The notes under the pieces are model-generated. The model saw nothing but the letters and a program-made list of their open reading frames with translations. It made no database searches and was not told the DNA's origin. From Saitoella complicata NRRL Y-17804 (taxonomy: Eukaryota; Ascomycota; Saitoellomycetes; Saitoellales; Saitoellaceae), in NCBI RefSeq assembly GCF_001661265.1, contig NW_017566999.1:1-64000 (forward strand): DNA of 64,000 nucleotides, in the 5' to 3' direction. A program made the translations under genes and the position numbers. Shown piece after piece: positions 27,390 to 37,100 of this stretch (position 1 is the first letter of the stretch; each line of letters begins with the position of its first letter).

Positions 27390-27704
27390 GCTGGTGCTCA
27401 TCCTATTCATTAACACCCACAGTTGCTCTCTCTCACGGATGGTTTGGAGTTTGTTCCCGGGATTGACTTATTTCTATTTTTTTATTTTGTTTTGCTGTTT
27501 GCGTATTACAGTAGCAGATTCGCATGGATTCATGGCCGCCCGAGATCAGGGGCCTTAATGGTAATATATCCGTTTTAAAGACACTCGCTCGTGTACGATG
27601 GAGTATGGTGTATGTAGGCAGATGTAAACTTGGCATTTCAACCGTGGTATCTCAGTATCATCATCTCTAGGTTCTCACACCATCCGCGTCTTCCTCAGGC
27701 ATGT
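27390..27704. other. Convergent 3' spacer, SVF1/PRE9
   Basis: About 315 bp with T-rich runs (near 27470-27490) that suit 3' end formation for both convergent genes. No gene is seen. Confidence 0.4.
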
Positions 27705-28572
27705 TTACGACTCCATCGCATCCTCATCCTTCTTCATCAATCCCTGGTCCTTCAACAACTGATCAATCTCCTCCGGCTTCCAAAGGTGATGGAAGATCTT
27801 TCCGTCTCTAAGGCCAATCGTGGCAAACTCCACTGTAAGACGAATTAGCACAAACCATATTGAACCGGACTACTCATTCGACTGACATTTCTCAGACGTC
27901 AGATTCGTCGAATCCATCGTCTTTCCCATAACCTTTGCCGCAAGCTCCACAACCTCCTGCAAACTCATATCCTCCTTCCAATCCTGCTTCAGCAAACTCT
28001 GCGCACTAGCATTATTCGCTCCAACCGCCGTCGCCTTCCACCCGGAGTAATTACCCGACGGATTAGATTGGTAGAGTTGGAAGCCGTGCAGGAGGTCGTG
28101 GCCTGCGAAGAGGAATGATACACCGAAGGGGCGGAGACCACCGCCTTGGGTGTAGCCTTGTTTGGTGTCGCAGAGGCGTTTGACGAGTTGTTCGCAGGGG
28201 ATGTCCTCGTTGTATGTTAGGAGGTGTCGTTGGGCGATTCGGCGGGCGAAGTCGATGAGGACGTTTGCGTCGGAGGTGAGTCCGGCCACAGCGGAGATCA
28301 TGTTGCTGTTCCGGTCTAATTAGCACACCATCCCAAGGTTCGATGGAAGAAACGTATGCATACTCGTTCAGGATGTATAGCTTCTCGTTTGCGGTGTCTT
28401 GTTCCAGTAGCTTACTCGTCACCTTCTTCTCCGCAGCGAGCACGATTCCGTCTTTGGCCATGATACCGAGGCACGTACCGGCATGGGAGATAGCCTCTAA
28501 GGCGTACTCGACCTGGTACAGTCTGCCCTCGGGCGAGAAGATTGTTGTTCTGGAATCGTAACGGCGGGCCAT
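27705..28572 (-). CDS. PRE9: 20S proteasome subunit alpha3 (PSMA4/Pre9)
   Basis: Three exons (28572-28364, 28305-27887, 27832-27705) give 251 aa. The N-terminus [26 protein letters not shown] is the proteasome alpha signature, and [31 protein letters not shown] is specific to alpha3. Splicing gives [14 protein letters not shown] and later [27 protein letters not shown] and [12 protein letters not shown] are further alpha3 blocks. Donors are GTATGC and the less usual GTCAGT. The subunit sits in the outer ring and helps form the gate; it has no protease active site. Divergent from URN1 with 146 bp between starts. Confidence 0.96.
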
Positions 28573-28718
28573 TGTTCAACTGCCTTGTCTTTTGTCGTTC
28601 TCTGTGGTGTTGGGTATCGTATTACGTAGACCTTCCTGGTCAGGGCGGGAACGCGTCGGCCTGTGCACGTGAACCGAACACCGCCAAATTCAGAGTCCCC
28701 GTAGGTTGAAGATTAAGG

Positions 28719-30137
28719 ATGTCTGGAGACCCTCAACTCGCTCCTTTACCGCCGGGATGGACGGAGCATCGTGCGCCGACGGGTCACTTGTACTACTGGA
28801 ACGCTGCGACACAGACGTCGACGTATGAACGGCCGGCGTATACTCCTGCTCCGGCACCAGTTCCCGCTGTTTTGGCAGCTGTTGGGCCTGTTCAGGAGCT
28901 TGCTCAAGAGCAAAAGAAGGATCCTAACGCGGATAGACCGAGGCGGAAGCAGGCCATTCCTGGTGTTCATCCTTGGATCCTCGTCATTACCAAGAAAGGC
29001 CGCCGGTTTGCGCATAATGTCGACACGAAGCAGTCTGTATGGGATATTCCGGAGCATGTGAAGGAGGCCATTACTAAGATGGACCGCGAGGAGTACGAGG
29101 CTGCTGTCGCGGCTATGCGTGGACAGAAGCGACCTGCCGAGGAAGTTGAGGAGGATGACCACGACGAGGAAGATGCAAAGAGATTCCGTGAGGACTCTTA
29201 CGAGGGCGGGGAGGGATACGAGGACGACTACGCACAGGACGAAGCAGACCACCAGCTACAAGAAGATGTCGAATTCGGCGAAGACGACATCATGGCCCAA
29301 CTCGCTGCCATGGCCGAGGAAGGCAATTTCGACCCCCACGACGCCCAAGAAGAATTAACCCCCCTCGAACGCCGCTCCATCTTTAAAGACCTCCTCTACG
29401 ATAAGGAAATCAGTCCATATAGTATGTGGGACGTCATCTTGTCGGATATCGTTCGTGACGAGAGGTATACGGCTATCACGACGACGACGGAGCGGAAAGA
29501 GGTGTTTGTGGAGTATTGTAAGGACCGACTCGATGCCATCGCAGCCGAGAAAGCCGCTGCGCCGAAGACTGACCCGAAGATTGACTACTTGGCGTTGTTG
29601 GTCGAGAAAGCGGGTAAACTCTACTGGCCAGAATTCAAGCGAAAATACAAGAAAGAATTGGCGGCACAGAAGTGGGGAACGGATAAGGAGAAGGAGAAGT
29701 TGTTTAGGGAATATCAGGAGAAGAAGAAAGCGAAGCCGGAGAAGATCGAGGATGAGTTTCTGGGGATGTTGAGGGGGGTGAAGGGGGTGAGGAGGAGTAC
29801 CACGGTTGAGACGGTGCCGCAGGGTGTTAAAGGAGATGTGCGGTTTTTTGTCGTACCTGAGGAGACGAGGGTGACATTGCTCGAGCGGTACACGAGGACG
29901 ATGCCAGAAGTGGAAGACGATACCGTGGAAAATCCGGAGGCGGCAGCAGCGCATAAGGCGCAGCAAGCACTCAGGGAACGCGAACGGGCTGTGAGGGAGG
30001 CCAAATGGAGACTGAACAGAGAGATCAGACAAGGCCAGCATGAGCTAGATTTCCAAGCAAGGCAAATCGAGAGTGCATTGAGAGTCAGAGGAAACGAAGG
30101 TCTAGCATCACAACTGAAAGGAAATGAGAAGAAATGA
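28719..30137 (+). CDS. URN1: WW/FF-domain splicing-associated protein (Urn1/Dre4-like)
   Basis: A single exon of 472 aa, about the length of yeast Urn1. WW domain 1 lies at about residues 7-40 (PLPPGWTEHRAPTGHLYYWN). A second WW-like segment lies at about 83-112 (FAHNVDTKQSVWDIP). After an acidic linker, FF-type helices cover about 210-270 (LTPLERRSIFKDLLYDKEI), with a further helical FF-like part to about 350 (YWPEFKRKYKKEL). The C-terminus is a charged coiled coil. Such proteins associate with spliceosomal components and Pol II CTD-related factors. The S. pombe counterpart is Dre4; TCERG1 is the animal relative. Its stop codon lies only 22 bp from the convergent COQ5 stop. Confidence 0.85.
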   Translation: MSGDPQLAPLPPGWTEHRAPTGHLYYWNAATQTSTYERPAYTPAPAPVPAVLAAVGPVQELAQEQKKDPNADRPRRKQAIPGVHPWILVITKKGRRFAHNVDTKQSVWDIPEHVKEAITKMDREEYEAAVAAMRGQKRPAEEVEEDDHDEEDAKRFREDSYEGGEGYEDDYAQDEADHQLQEDVEFGEDDIMAQLAAMAEEGNFDPHDAQEELTPLERRSIFKDLLYDKEISPYSMWDVILSDIVRDERYTAITTTTERKEVFVEYCKDRLDAIAAEKAAAPKTDPKIDYLALLVEKAGKLYWPEFKRKYKKELAAQKWGTDKEKEKLFREYQEKKKAKPEKIEDEFLGMLRGVKGVRRSTTVETVPQGVKGDVRFFVVPEETRVTLLERYTRTMPEVEDDTVENPEAAAAHKAQQALRERERAVREAKWRLNREIRQGQHELDFQARQIESALRVRGNEGLASQLKGNEKK

Positions 30138-30159
30138 GATGCATGGATATTACCGTAGT

Positions 30160-31047
30160 CTAAACCTTAACACCGGTATGGATATAAGAAATACCAAACG
30201 TCTGCGGCTCCCATCCACGTCCAGCAAGGTTAAACCCAGCCTCCTCAATCATCCTCGAGAAATCGTCCGGCATGGGGAACCGCTCGATACTCTCACTCAA
30301 ATACTGGTAACTTGCCCGGTCACCCGCGACGAGCTCGCCCATGAGTGGGATGACCTTGAAGAGATGTTGTCTGTAGAGAAGGGGAAGAGGACCGGGGAGG
30401 GATGCGGCGGGGGCGAATTCGAGGCAGGAGAAGACGCCTCCGGGTTTGAGAACGCGGTAGGCTTCGCGGAGGACGGCGTCGATGTGAGTACAATTTCGGA
30501 TACAGAATGCGATGGTGTACAGATCCACCGAAGCATCCGGGATCGCGGTGAGTTCCTCGGCGTTTTGTACTTGGAACTTGATTCGCTCGGTATTTGCGTA
30601 TCGAGTCTTGAGAGATCTCTTCTCGCCCTCTCTCAGCATATCGGGGTTGATATCGACACACATGACTTTGGTAGTTGTGTCGTTGTGTACATCTGTTGCG
30701 TGGTCGAGGAGTCTGAACGCGATATCTCCCGTTCCGCCTCCGACGTCGAGGATAGACATTCCGCCTTTTCCTCGGCCAGGGTCTAGTCTTCTGACGAAGT
30801 GATCCTTCCACAGGCGGTGGATACCGAGGGACATGGTATCGTTCATGACATCGTAGGAGGGAGCGACGGAGGAGAAGACGCCGCCGACGAGGGATTCTTT
30901 GAGGGATTCTGGGATGGACTTGAATCCGAAGTGGGTTTTTGGTTCATTCTTGCCCTGGGAGGAGTCCTGGAGGCGGAGGGAGGAGGTGGAGAAGGCGGAG
31001 CTTCGGACGGAGCGGAGACGGGGTAGTAGGGTTCTTGATCGCTGCAT
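30160..31047 (-). CDS. COQ5: 2-methoxy-6-polyprenyl-1,4-benzoquinol methylase
   Basis: A single exon of 295 aa. The N-terminus (MQRSRTLLPRLRSVRSSAF) is Arg/Ser-rich without acids, a mitochondrial presequence. UbiE/COQ5 signatures are VFSSVAPSYDVMNDTMSLGIHRLWKD, SAM-binding ILDVGGGTGDIAF (about 99-111), CVDINPDML, IAFCIRNCTHIDAVLREAYRVLKPGG, and YQYLSESIERFP near the C-terminus. The enzyme performs the C-methylation step of ubiquinone synthesis on the matrix side of the inner membrane as part of the CoQ synthome. Convergent with URN1; divergent from SUP35. Confidence 0.97.
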   Translation of the reverse strand: MQRSRTLLPRLRSVRSSAFSTSSLRLQDSSQGKNEPKTHFGFKSIPESLKESLVGGVFSSVAPSYDVMNDTMSLGIHRLWKDHFVRRLDPGRGKGGMSILDVGGGTGDIAFRLLDHATDVHNDTTTKVMCVDINPDMLREGEKRSLKTRYANTERIKFQVQNAEELTAIPDASVDLYTIAFCIRNCTHIDAVLREAYRVLKPGGVFSCLEFAPAASLPGPLPLLYRQHLFKVIPLMGELVAGDRASYQYLSESIERFPMPDDFSRMIEEAGFNLAGRGWEPQTFGISYIHTGVKV

Positions 31048-31338
31048 TTTTGGAGTTGTGTGTCGAGATCAGTATTTCCCCAGCAATGCCGATGAAGTGT
31101 ATGGGGAGGGGACCGTGCCTGCCCGGCACGTCAAGTGATTGCGAAGGGAACATGGATGGTGTAGAAGATGCGTTAGAAGGAGTATGCCTGAAATTATAAA
31201 CCTTTCAATAGCAACAAAGCCCGTCTCTTGCCCCAGCTTCTGGTGTGACGTCTCGGATCGAAATTTGGCTGCATAAACGTACTGCCGTAGGGACTTTCAA
31301 ACAGCGTCCAAGCAGAAAAGGCCAATCGATCCTCCAAG

Positions 31339-33600
31339 ATGTCGAACCCTCCTCAGAACTGGGAAGATGGTCTCAATGACCACCAGAGACTTGCTCAGCA
31401 AGCCAGTCGTATGAACCTCAACAACGCCGCTCGCGCACCCGCTTTCAATCCTGGTGCACAGTCCTTCAACGCCGGCGCGTCGTCCTTCACTCCGGGTGGC
31501 GGTTACGGGGGTGGGTATGGACAGTACCCTCAGTATGGAGGTCAGGGTGGTTATGGACAGCAGCAGCAGCAGCAGCAGCAGCAGTATGGAGGATACGGAC
31601 AGCAGAACCCCCAGTACAGTGGCAACCAGGGTGGCTACGGTGGACAGCAGGGTGGATACAATGGATACAATGCCTACAACCAGGCTCCTGGACAGGCCTA
31701 TAACAGCAACCCCAACAACCAATACCAGCAGCCACCACAGCAGGAGGCCCCTAAGCCTGCGGCACCCTCTGGACCTGCTAAGACTATCTCTCTTGGTGGT
31801 GGACCCGCCAAGTCGATCTCCTTGGGCGGTGGACCTGCAAAGTCTATTTCCCTCGGCGGCGGTCCCGCTAAGACCGTTTCTTTGGGTGGGGGCCCTGCGA
31901 AGACCGTGTCGCTTGGTGGTGGACCCGCTAAGACTGTCTCCCTCGGAGGACCAGCAAAGACTGTTTCTCTCGGCGGTGGTGGAGCTAAAGCTGTTTCCAT
32001 CGGTGCTTCCGCTGATGCTGCTAAGCCTGCTGAGGTGAAGGAGGTCAAGAAGGCTGAGGCTAAAGTCGCTACTCCACCAGCATCCCCTAAGCCTGCTGCT
32101 GCCGAGGTCGCTGCCGCCGCTACCCCAGAGAAGGTCGCTGCCGTCGAGAAGTCTGAGTCCAAGATCTCCCGTGCTAACGAGAAGCGTGAAGCCGCCGCTG
32201 AGAAGCGCGAGGCCGACGCTATCGCTAAGGCACAGGAGGAGGAAGTCGACGATGAGATCGTCAACGACATGTACGGAAAGGAGCACATCAACGTCGTCTT
32301 CATGGGTCACGTCGATGCTGGTAAGTCTACCATGGGTGGTAACATCCTCTTCTTGACCGGTATGGTCGACAAGCGAACGATGGAGAAGTACGAGCGTGAG
32401 GCGAAGGAGCAAAACCGTGAGTCGTGGTATTTGTCATGGGCACTTGACTCCACCAAGGAGGAGCGTGCGAAGGGTAAGACCGTCGAGGTTGGTCGTGCGT
32501 ATTTCGAGACTGAGAAGCGCAAGTACACTATTCTCGACGCTCCTGGTCACAAGTCTTTCGTTCCTCACATGATTGGTGGTGCGGCTCAGGCTGATGTCGG
32601 TGTTCTCGTTATTTCTGCCCGTAAGGGTGAGTACGAGACTGGTTTTGAGAAGGGTGGACAGACCCGTGAGCACGCCGTTTTGGCTAAGACTCAGGGTGTC
32701 AACAAGCTTATTGTTGCTGTTAACAAGATGGATGACCCTACTGTTCAGTGGTCTAAGGAGCGTTACGATGAGTGTACTACTAAGCTCGCTCAGTTCTTGA
32801 AGGGTACTGGGTACAACCCCAAGACTGATGTTCACTTCATGCCCGTTTCTGGTTTCACTGGTGCTGGTTTGAAAGACCGCGTTGACCCTAAGGTCTGCCC
32901 GTGGTACGATGGCCCATCATTGCTCGAGTACCTCGATGGTATGCCCATGCAGGAGCGTAAGCTCAACGCTCCCCTCATGATGCCCATCTCCGTCAAGTAC
33001 AAGGACATGGGTACCGTCATCGAGGGTAAGATCGAGTCCGGACACATCAAGAAAGGCCAGAGCATCCTCATCATGCCCAACAAAGATGTCGTCGAAGTCA
33101 CCAATATGTTTGCTGAGTCCGAGGAGGAAGTCGACATGGCTACCTGTGGTGACCAGGTCCGTTTGAGGCTCAAAGGTATTGAGGAGGAGGATGTCATGCC
33201 TGGATTCGTCGTTTGCGGTGTGAAGAAGCCCGTGCACGCTGTTACGGCCTTCGAGGCCCAGGTTGCCATTATCGAGTTGCCATCCCTCTTGACTGCCGGT
33301 TTCTCCTGCGTTCTCCACGTTCACACCGCAGTCGAGGAAGTCACCTTCGGCGCTCTCCTCCACAAACTCGACAAGACCAACAGACGATCAAAGAAGGCCC
33401 CTGCGTTCGCTACTCGTGGTATGAAGATCATCGCTCGTTTGGAGTTGGCTGGACCGGTTTGTGTTGAGACGTTTGAGGATTACCCCCAGCTTGGACGTTT
33501 TACGTTGCGTGACCAGGGTAATACTATTGCTATTGGAAAGATTACGAAGTTGATTACGCAGGAGGTTGTTGAGGCGGAGGCTGCTGCTGCTGCGCAGTAG
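31339..33600 (+). CDS. SUP35: Translation termination factor eRF3 with prion-like N-domain
   Basis: A single exon of 753 aa. Residues 1-140 are Q/N/G/Y-rich with GGYGQ-type units and a run of eight glutamines. Residues about 145-222 are an eight-copy GPAK(T/S)(I/V)SLGG repeat. An Ala/Glu/Lys-rich charged M-like region follows to about 310. The GTPase region has P-loop GHVDAGKSTMGG (from residue 323), DAPGHKSFVPHMIGG, and NKMDDP, followed by the EF-Tu-like beta barrels ending ITKLITQEVVE. eRF3 acts with eRF1 to release peptides at stop codons. The prion-like N-terminus with oligopeptide repeats is comparable in layout to yeast Sup35 NM. Confidence 0.97.
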   Translation: MSNPPQNWEDGLNDHQRLAQQASRMNLNNAARAPAFNPGAQSFNAGASSFTPGGGYGGGYGQYPQYGGQGGYGQQQQQQQQQYGGYGQQNPQYSGNQGGYGGQQGGYNGYNAYNQAPGQAYNSNPNNQYQQPPQQEAPKPAAPSGPAKTISLGGGPAKSISLGGGPAKSISLGGGPAKTVSLGGGPAKTVSLGGGPAKTVSLGGPAKTVSLGGGGAKAVSIGASADAAKPAEVKEVKKAEAKVATPPASPKPAAAEVAAAATPEKVAAVEKSESKISRANEKREAAAEKREADAIAKAQEEEVDDEIVNDMYGKEHINVVFMGHVDAGKSTMGGNILFLTGMVDKRTMEKYEREAKEQNRESWYLSWALDSTKEERAKGKTVEVGRAYFETEKRKYTILDAPGHKSFVPHMIGGAAQADVGVLVISARKGEYETGFEKGGQTREHAVLAKTQGVNKLIVAVNKMDDPTVQWSKERYDECTTKLAQFLKGTGYNPKTDVHFMPVSGFTGAGLKDRVDPKVCPWYDGPSLLEYLDGMPMQERKLNAPLMMPISVKYKDMGTVIEGKIESGHIKKGQSILIMPNKDVVEVTNMFAESEEEVDMATCGDQVRLRLKGIEEEDVMPGFVVCGVKKPVHAVTAFEAQVAIIELPSLLTAGFSCVLHVHTAVEEVTFGALLHKLDKTNRRSKKAPAFATRGMKIIARLELAGPVCVETFEDYPQLGRFTLRDQGNTIAIGKITKLITQEVVEAEAAAAAQ
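31558..31583 (+). repeat. CAG trinucleotide tract in SUP35
   Basis: Eight to nine consecutive CAG codons encode polyglutamine in the prion-like domain. A pure triplet tract of this kind is prone to length change between strains. Confidence 0.9.
31771..32004 (+). repeat. Eight-copy in-frame GPAKxxSLGG repeat in SUP35
   Basis: Eight consecutive units of about 30 bp encode GPAKTISLGG-like decapeptides. The peptides are nearly identical, but codons differ between copies, so the repeat is old or kept by selection. The sixth copy is one residue shorter, and the last is diverged (GGAKAVSIG). Confidence 0.95.
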
Positions 33601-34164
33601 ATGGCTGGTGCAGCTGTTGATGGATGATGGAAGTTGTCTTTGTTTGTCTTCATGTGTCAGTTCTTTGTGGATGTGTACTTCAAGAGGAATATATTGCATA
33701 ACATAGAGTTTGTTTCTGCATGCATTTTGCACACCGCAGTACCGTCACTTGAAGCCGGCGACGTTCGAGCTCGCACCGCCGTGGTAGGAACGGAACATCC
33801 ATGCGAAATGACCAGCCGGTTAAGCTGAAAAGAAACCCGGTTTTTCAGGTGTATTCTCACCACACCGGTCCTCACTTTCTCCCGGGCTCACGTCAGCTGC
33901 AGCTCTATGTAAGTCGACGTGCATGGGCCCAGTCGTATACGTTGATTGCTCTCGGAACGCTTCAAAGTACCAAGCACCCGACACCCCCACCCCCACCCCC
34001 TCCAATACCGGACGAATCCCGGTACCGTCCATCAATCCGAATCTTATTGCGAATGAGATTTGCTTGACAAAGAGACAGCATACTTCAGTAATCCTAAACA
34101 TCCCGGCTCGCGTTTGAACCGCTTTCGATTCATACCACACAACTCGGGTTGAACCGTTTGCCGC
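33601..34164. other. Intergenic spacer between SUP35 and UFD4-like gene
   Basis: SUP35 3' UTR and the promoter of the next gene. A C-rich run (about 33977-34000) is the most visible feature. The overlapping open frames on both strands look random. I see no RNA gene. Confidence 0.4.
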
Positions 34165-37100
34165 ATGCCTCGCAAGGGTAAGGCATACAACAAGCGTACC
34201 GACAAGAAGAACACAGCATCTATTATCCCTTCCGGCTCTACGTCTGCTACGACCAAGGAAACGTGAGCTTGAATCTGTTAGATTCCGGTTGGGTTGTTAC
34301 TAATCGTGTTTGTGGATAAAGTCAGAAGAAGTCCGTTTCGGAAACCACAACTCCGACTCTAGTTCCAGCTCCAGCTTCAACTACAGAGACTAAGAAGCGC
34401 AAGGCAACCGACGTCAGTAGTTCGCCACCAAAGTCGACACGCAAGAAGCGTTCCAAGGTCGCGAAGCCAGTTCAGAGTGATCCGACCCCCATTCCGACAC
34501 CCGCTCAGGAAGGTCCATCTTCAGTGACGAAACGGTCAAGAGGCGAAGGAGGCCTGAAAAGCGATATGGCAAAGAACACTAAATCCGTTCCTGCCGAAGC
34601 AATGCCTGAAAGTTCTCGCAGGAGGAGTTCGAGGAAGCTGAGGGATGACTCGGATCTTTCCTTTGGTGCAGGTGGTGACAAGAGTGCGGCGGAGCTGGCG
34701 GAGGAGTATGAGCACGAATCCGACCACGACGAGGATGAGGACGATGATGATGATGATGAGGAGGAGCACGATGAGGAAGGGTCCGATGATGAGGAGATGG
34801 GGGAGGGAGATTATGAGGATGAGGATGAGGATGACGAAGACGAGGACGAGGACGATATCGGGGATTTCAGTGGACGCTTCGCGGATCCGGCATCGTTGTT
34901 CGGTGGTGGGAGTATTGCGTCTTCGTTGAGGGCTATGGCAGGGATGATGTCCTCCATGTCCGGTCGCCTCAAGAACATCCTGGCAAACCTGAAGATGCAC
35001 GATGACTCATCCTCGCAACTCATGGCACTTCAAGAACTCGCGGAGGTTCTGGCTGTGTCGACGGAAGATACGTTGGCTGGATACTTTTCGCCGGATCAGT
35101 TCGTGAAGGAGTTGGTGCAGGTTATGAAAGGGAGTCAGAGTCCGTTTGAGGAGGACAATCCGGAGATGATGTTACTCGCGTGTCGTTGTTTGGCGAATAT
35201 GATGGAGGCCCTTCCTGGGTCTGTCAATAACGTCGTTTACGGCGGTGCCGTGCCCGTCCTTTGCCAGAAATTGCTGGAGATTCAGTATATCGATTTGGCT
35301 GAACAGTCTTTGACCACGCTTGAGAAGATCTCGGTTGAGTACCCGACGAGTATTGTTAGGGAGGGTGGGTTGACGGCATGTTTAACGTACCTTGATTTCT
35401 TTCCGACGAATGTACAGAGGACCGCCGTCACTACCGCCGCGAACTGCTGTCGTTCCATCCCCGTTGACTGTTTTGGTACTGTGAGGGACGTGATGCCAAT
35501 CTTGCAGAACGTCGTCACGAGCAGTGATCAGAGAGTCGTTGAGCAGGGATGTCTCTGCGTCACGCGCATCGTGGAGTCATTCAGGCATTACCCCGATAAA
35601 CTGGAAGAGTTGATCTCCGTCGACATGTTAAAGACGATCATTACCCTCCTGGGCCCCGTCTTCGCCAACATCGTCGGCGCCAGCATCAGGACAAAATTTC
35701 TCCGTTTGCTGAGTATTGTGGCGAAAGCTTCTCCATCCCTCACCGTCGCGATGTTCAAGGCGAATATTGTGGAGACGGTGTATCAGGCCCTCACTGGGGT
35801 GTCACCGAACGAGAATGAGGAGGATAGGAAGAATAATAGTATCATGGTTATGCAGGCTCTCATCCACTCGAGCAAGGAGCAGGTTTATGAGACGTTGAAT
35901 GTTATCGGGGAACTATTGCCTGGGATTCCGAAGAAAGAGAAGGAGGAGGATAAGGAGAAGGAGGGTGAGGGTGATACGCCGGCGAGGAAGTCGAAGGCTG
36001 CGGTGGAGAATCGTTTGGCGATGCTGAAGGGGTGCAAACCTGAAGTCGCGCGTTTCGCAAAGATTTTGTTGCCGACCTTGATCGATGTGTATGCGAGCAC
36101 TATCAATCTCAACGTTCGTCAGAAGGTGTTGACTGCGCTTTTGAAGATGGCTGTATGCCTTGATGAGGAAGCGTTGGTTAACGCTATGAAGGGCGTTCCC
36201 TTCTCCTCGTTCTTGGGTGGTGTTCTTTCGCAGCAAGAGACGCCTTCACTCATGGTTCCGGCACTTCAGTTGGCAGAGCTGTTACTCGGTCGTTTGCCGA
36301 AGTTGTTTTGTTATCACTTTTACCGCGAGGGTGTTTTGGCTGAGGTCGAGAAGATCGGGGAGGCTGCGAGTAAGAAGGTCGCTGAGAAGCAGGCCAAGGA
36401 CGCGGAAGTTGCTGCTGAGGAGGCATCGCAGGCGAGTCAGGCATCTTTGACGAGTGAGACTTCGGTATCTACGGATGCCAGTGCAGCCAGTGCGCAGTCC
36501 GCGTCTACGGTCAAGTCTTCTGCGAGACCGGGAAGTGCTACTGATCTCGACGGTTGGGCAAAGAGGCACGCGGAGAAGTTCATTAATGCGTATAAGTATG
36601 CTGCGAAGAAGACAAAGGCTGATGCGGACGCTGCGAGTTACATGATGGAGTTGACCGCTGTCGCTAGTAAGTTGAAGACCGCGGACAAGCATGGAGCGTT
36701 GAAGGAGTTGGCTGCGTACTTCTCTGCTAACGATGATTCTATTACGACTTTTGAGTTGCTGAATTCGGGTGTTGTTGATGCTTTGTTGGCGGCGTTGACG
36801 GATGGCTCGGAGGTGGAGAATGCGAATGCTCAAAGGGCTTTCTTGAGTGCCTTCAAGGGTGACAACTTAGTTGTCAGGAACCCTGTCTCTCCCTTTGTCG
36901 TCATTGTCCAGAAGTTGCAGGAGCTTCTGAGTCGTTCGGAGCGCTTTGAGGTCATTACTGCTCACAGTGCGGCTTCTGATGATGGTCGTAGGAACTCGGC
37001 GTCTATGTTGGCGAAGCAGCTTCGTTTGAAGATTGCGGCTGCTGAACCCGATACGGAGGATATCCCTCAGAGATACCGTGAGTTCATCGTGTCTATCCCT

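Noticed and set aside
26577-27416. 279-codon minus-strand frame opposite SVF1
   Set aside because: SVF1 on the other strand has family-wide conservation and splice sites. This frame has none.
31297-32412. 371-codon open frame on the minus strand opposite SUP35
   Set aside because: It mirrors the repeat-rich SUP35 N-terminus. Its Leu/Ser-rich low complexity is what antisense translation of Gly/Ala/Lys repeats gives.
34536-35000. Antisense Leu/Ile-rich frame (apparent membrane protein) opposite the UFD4-like gene
   Set aside because: Antisense reading of GAT/GAG acidic repeats gives runs of Ile/Leu. It is not a real membrane protein.
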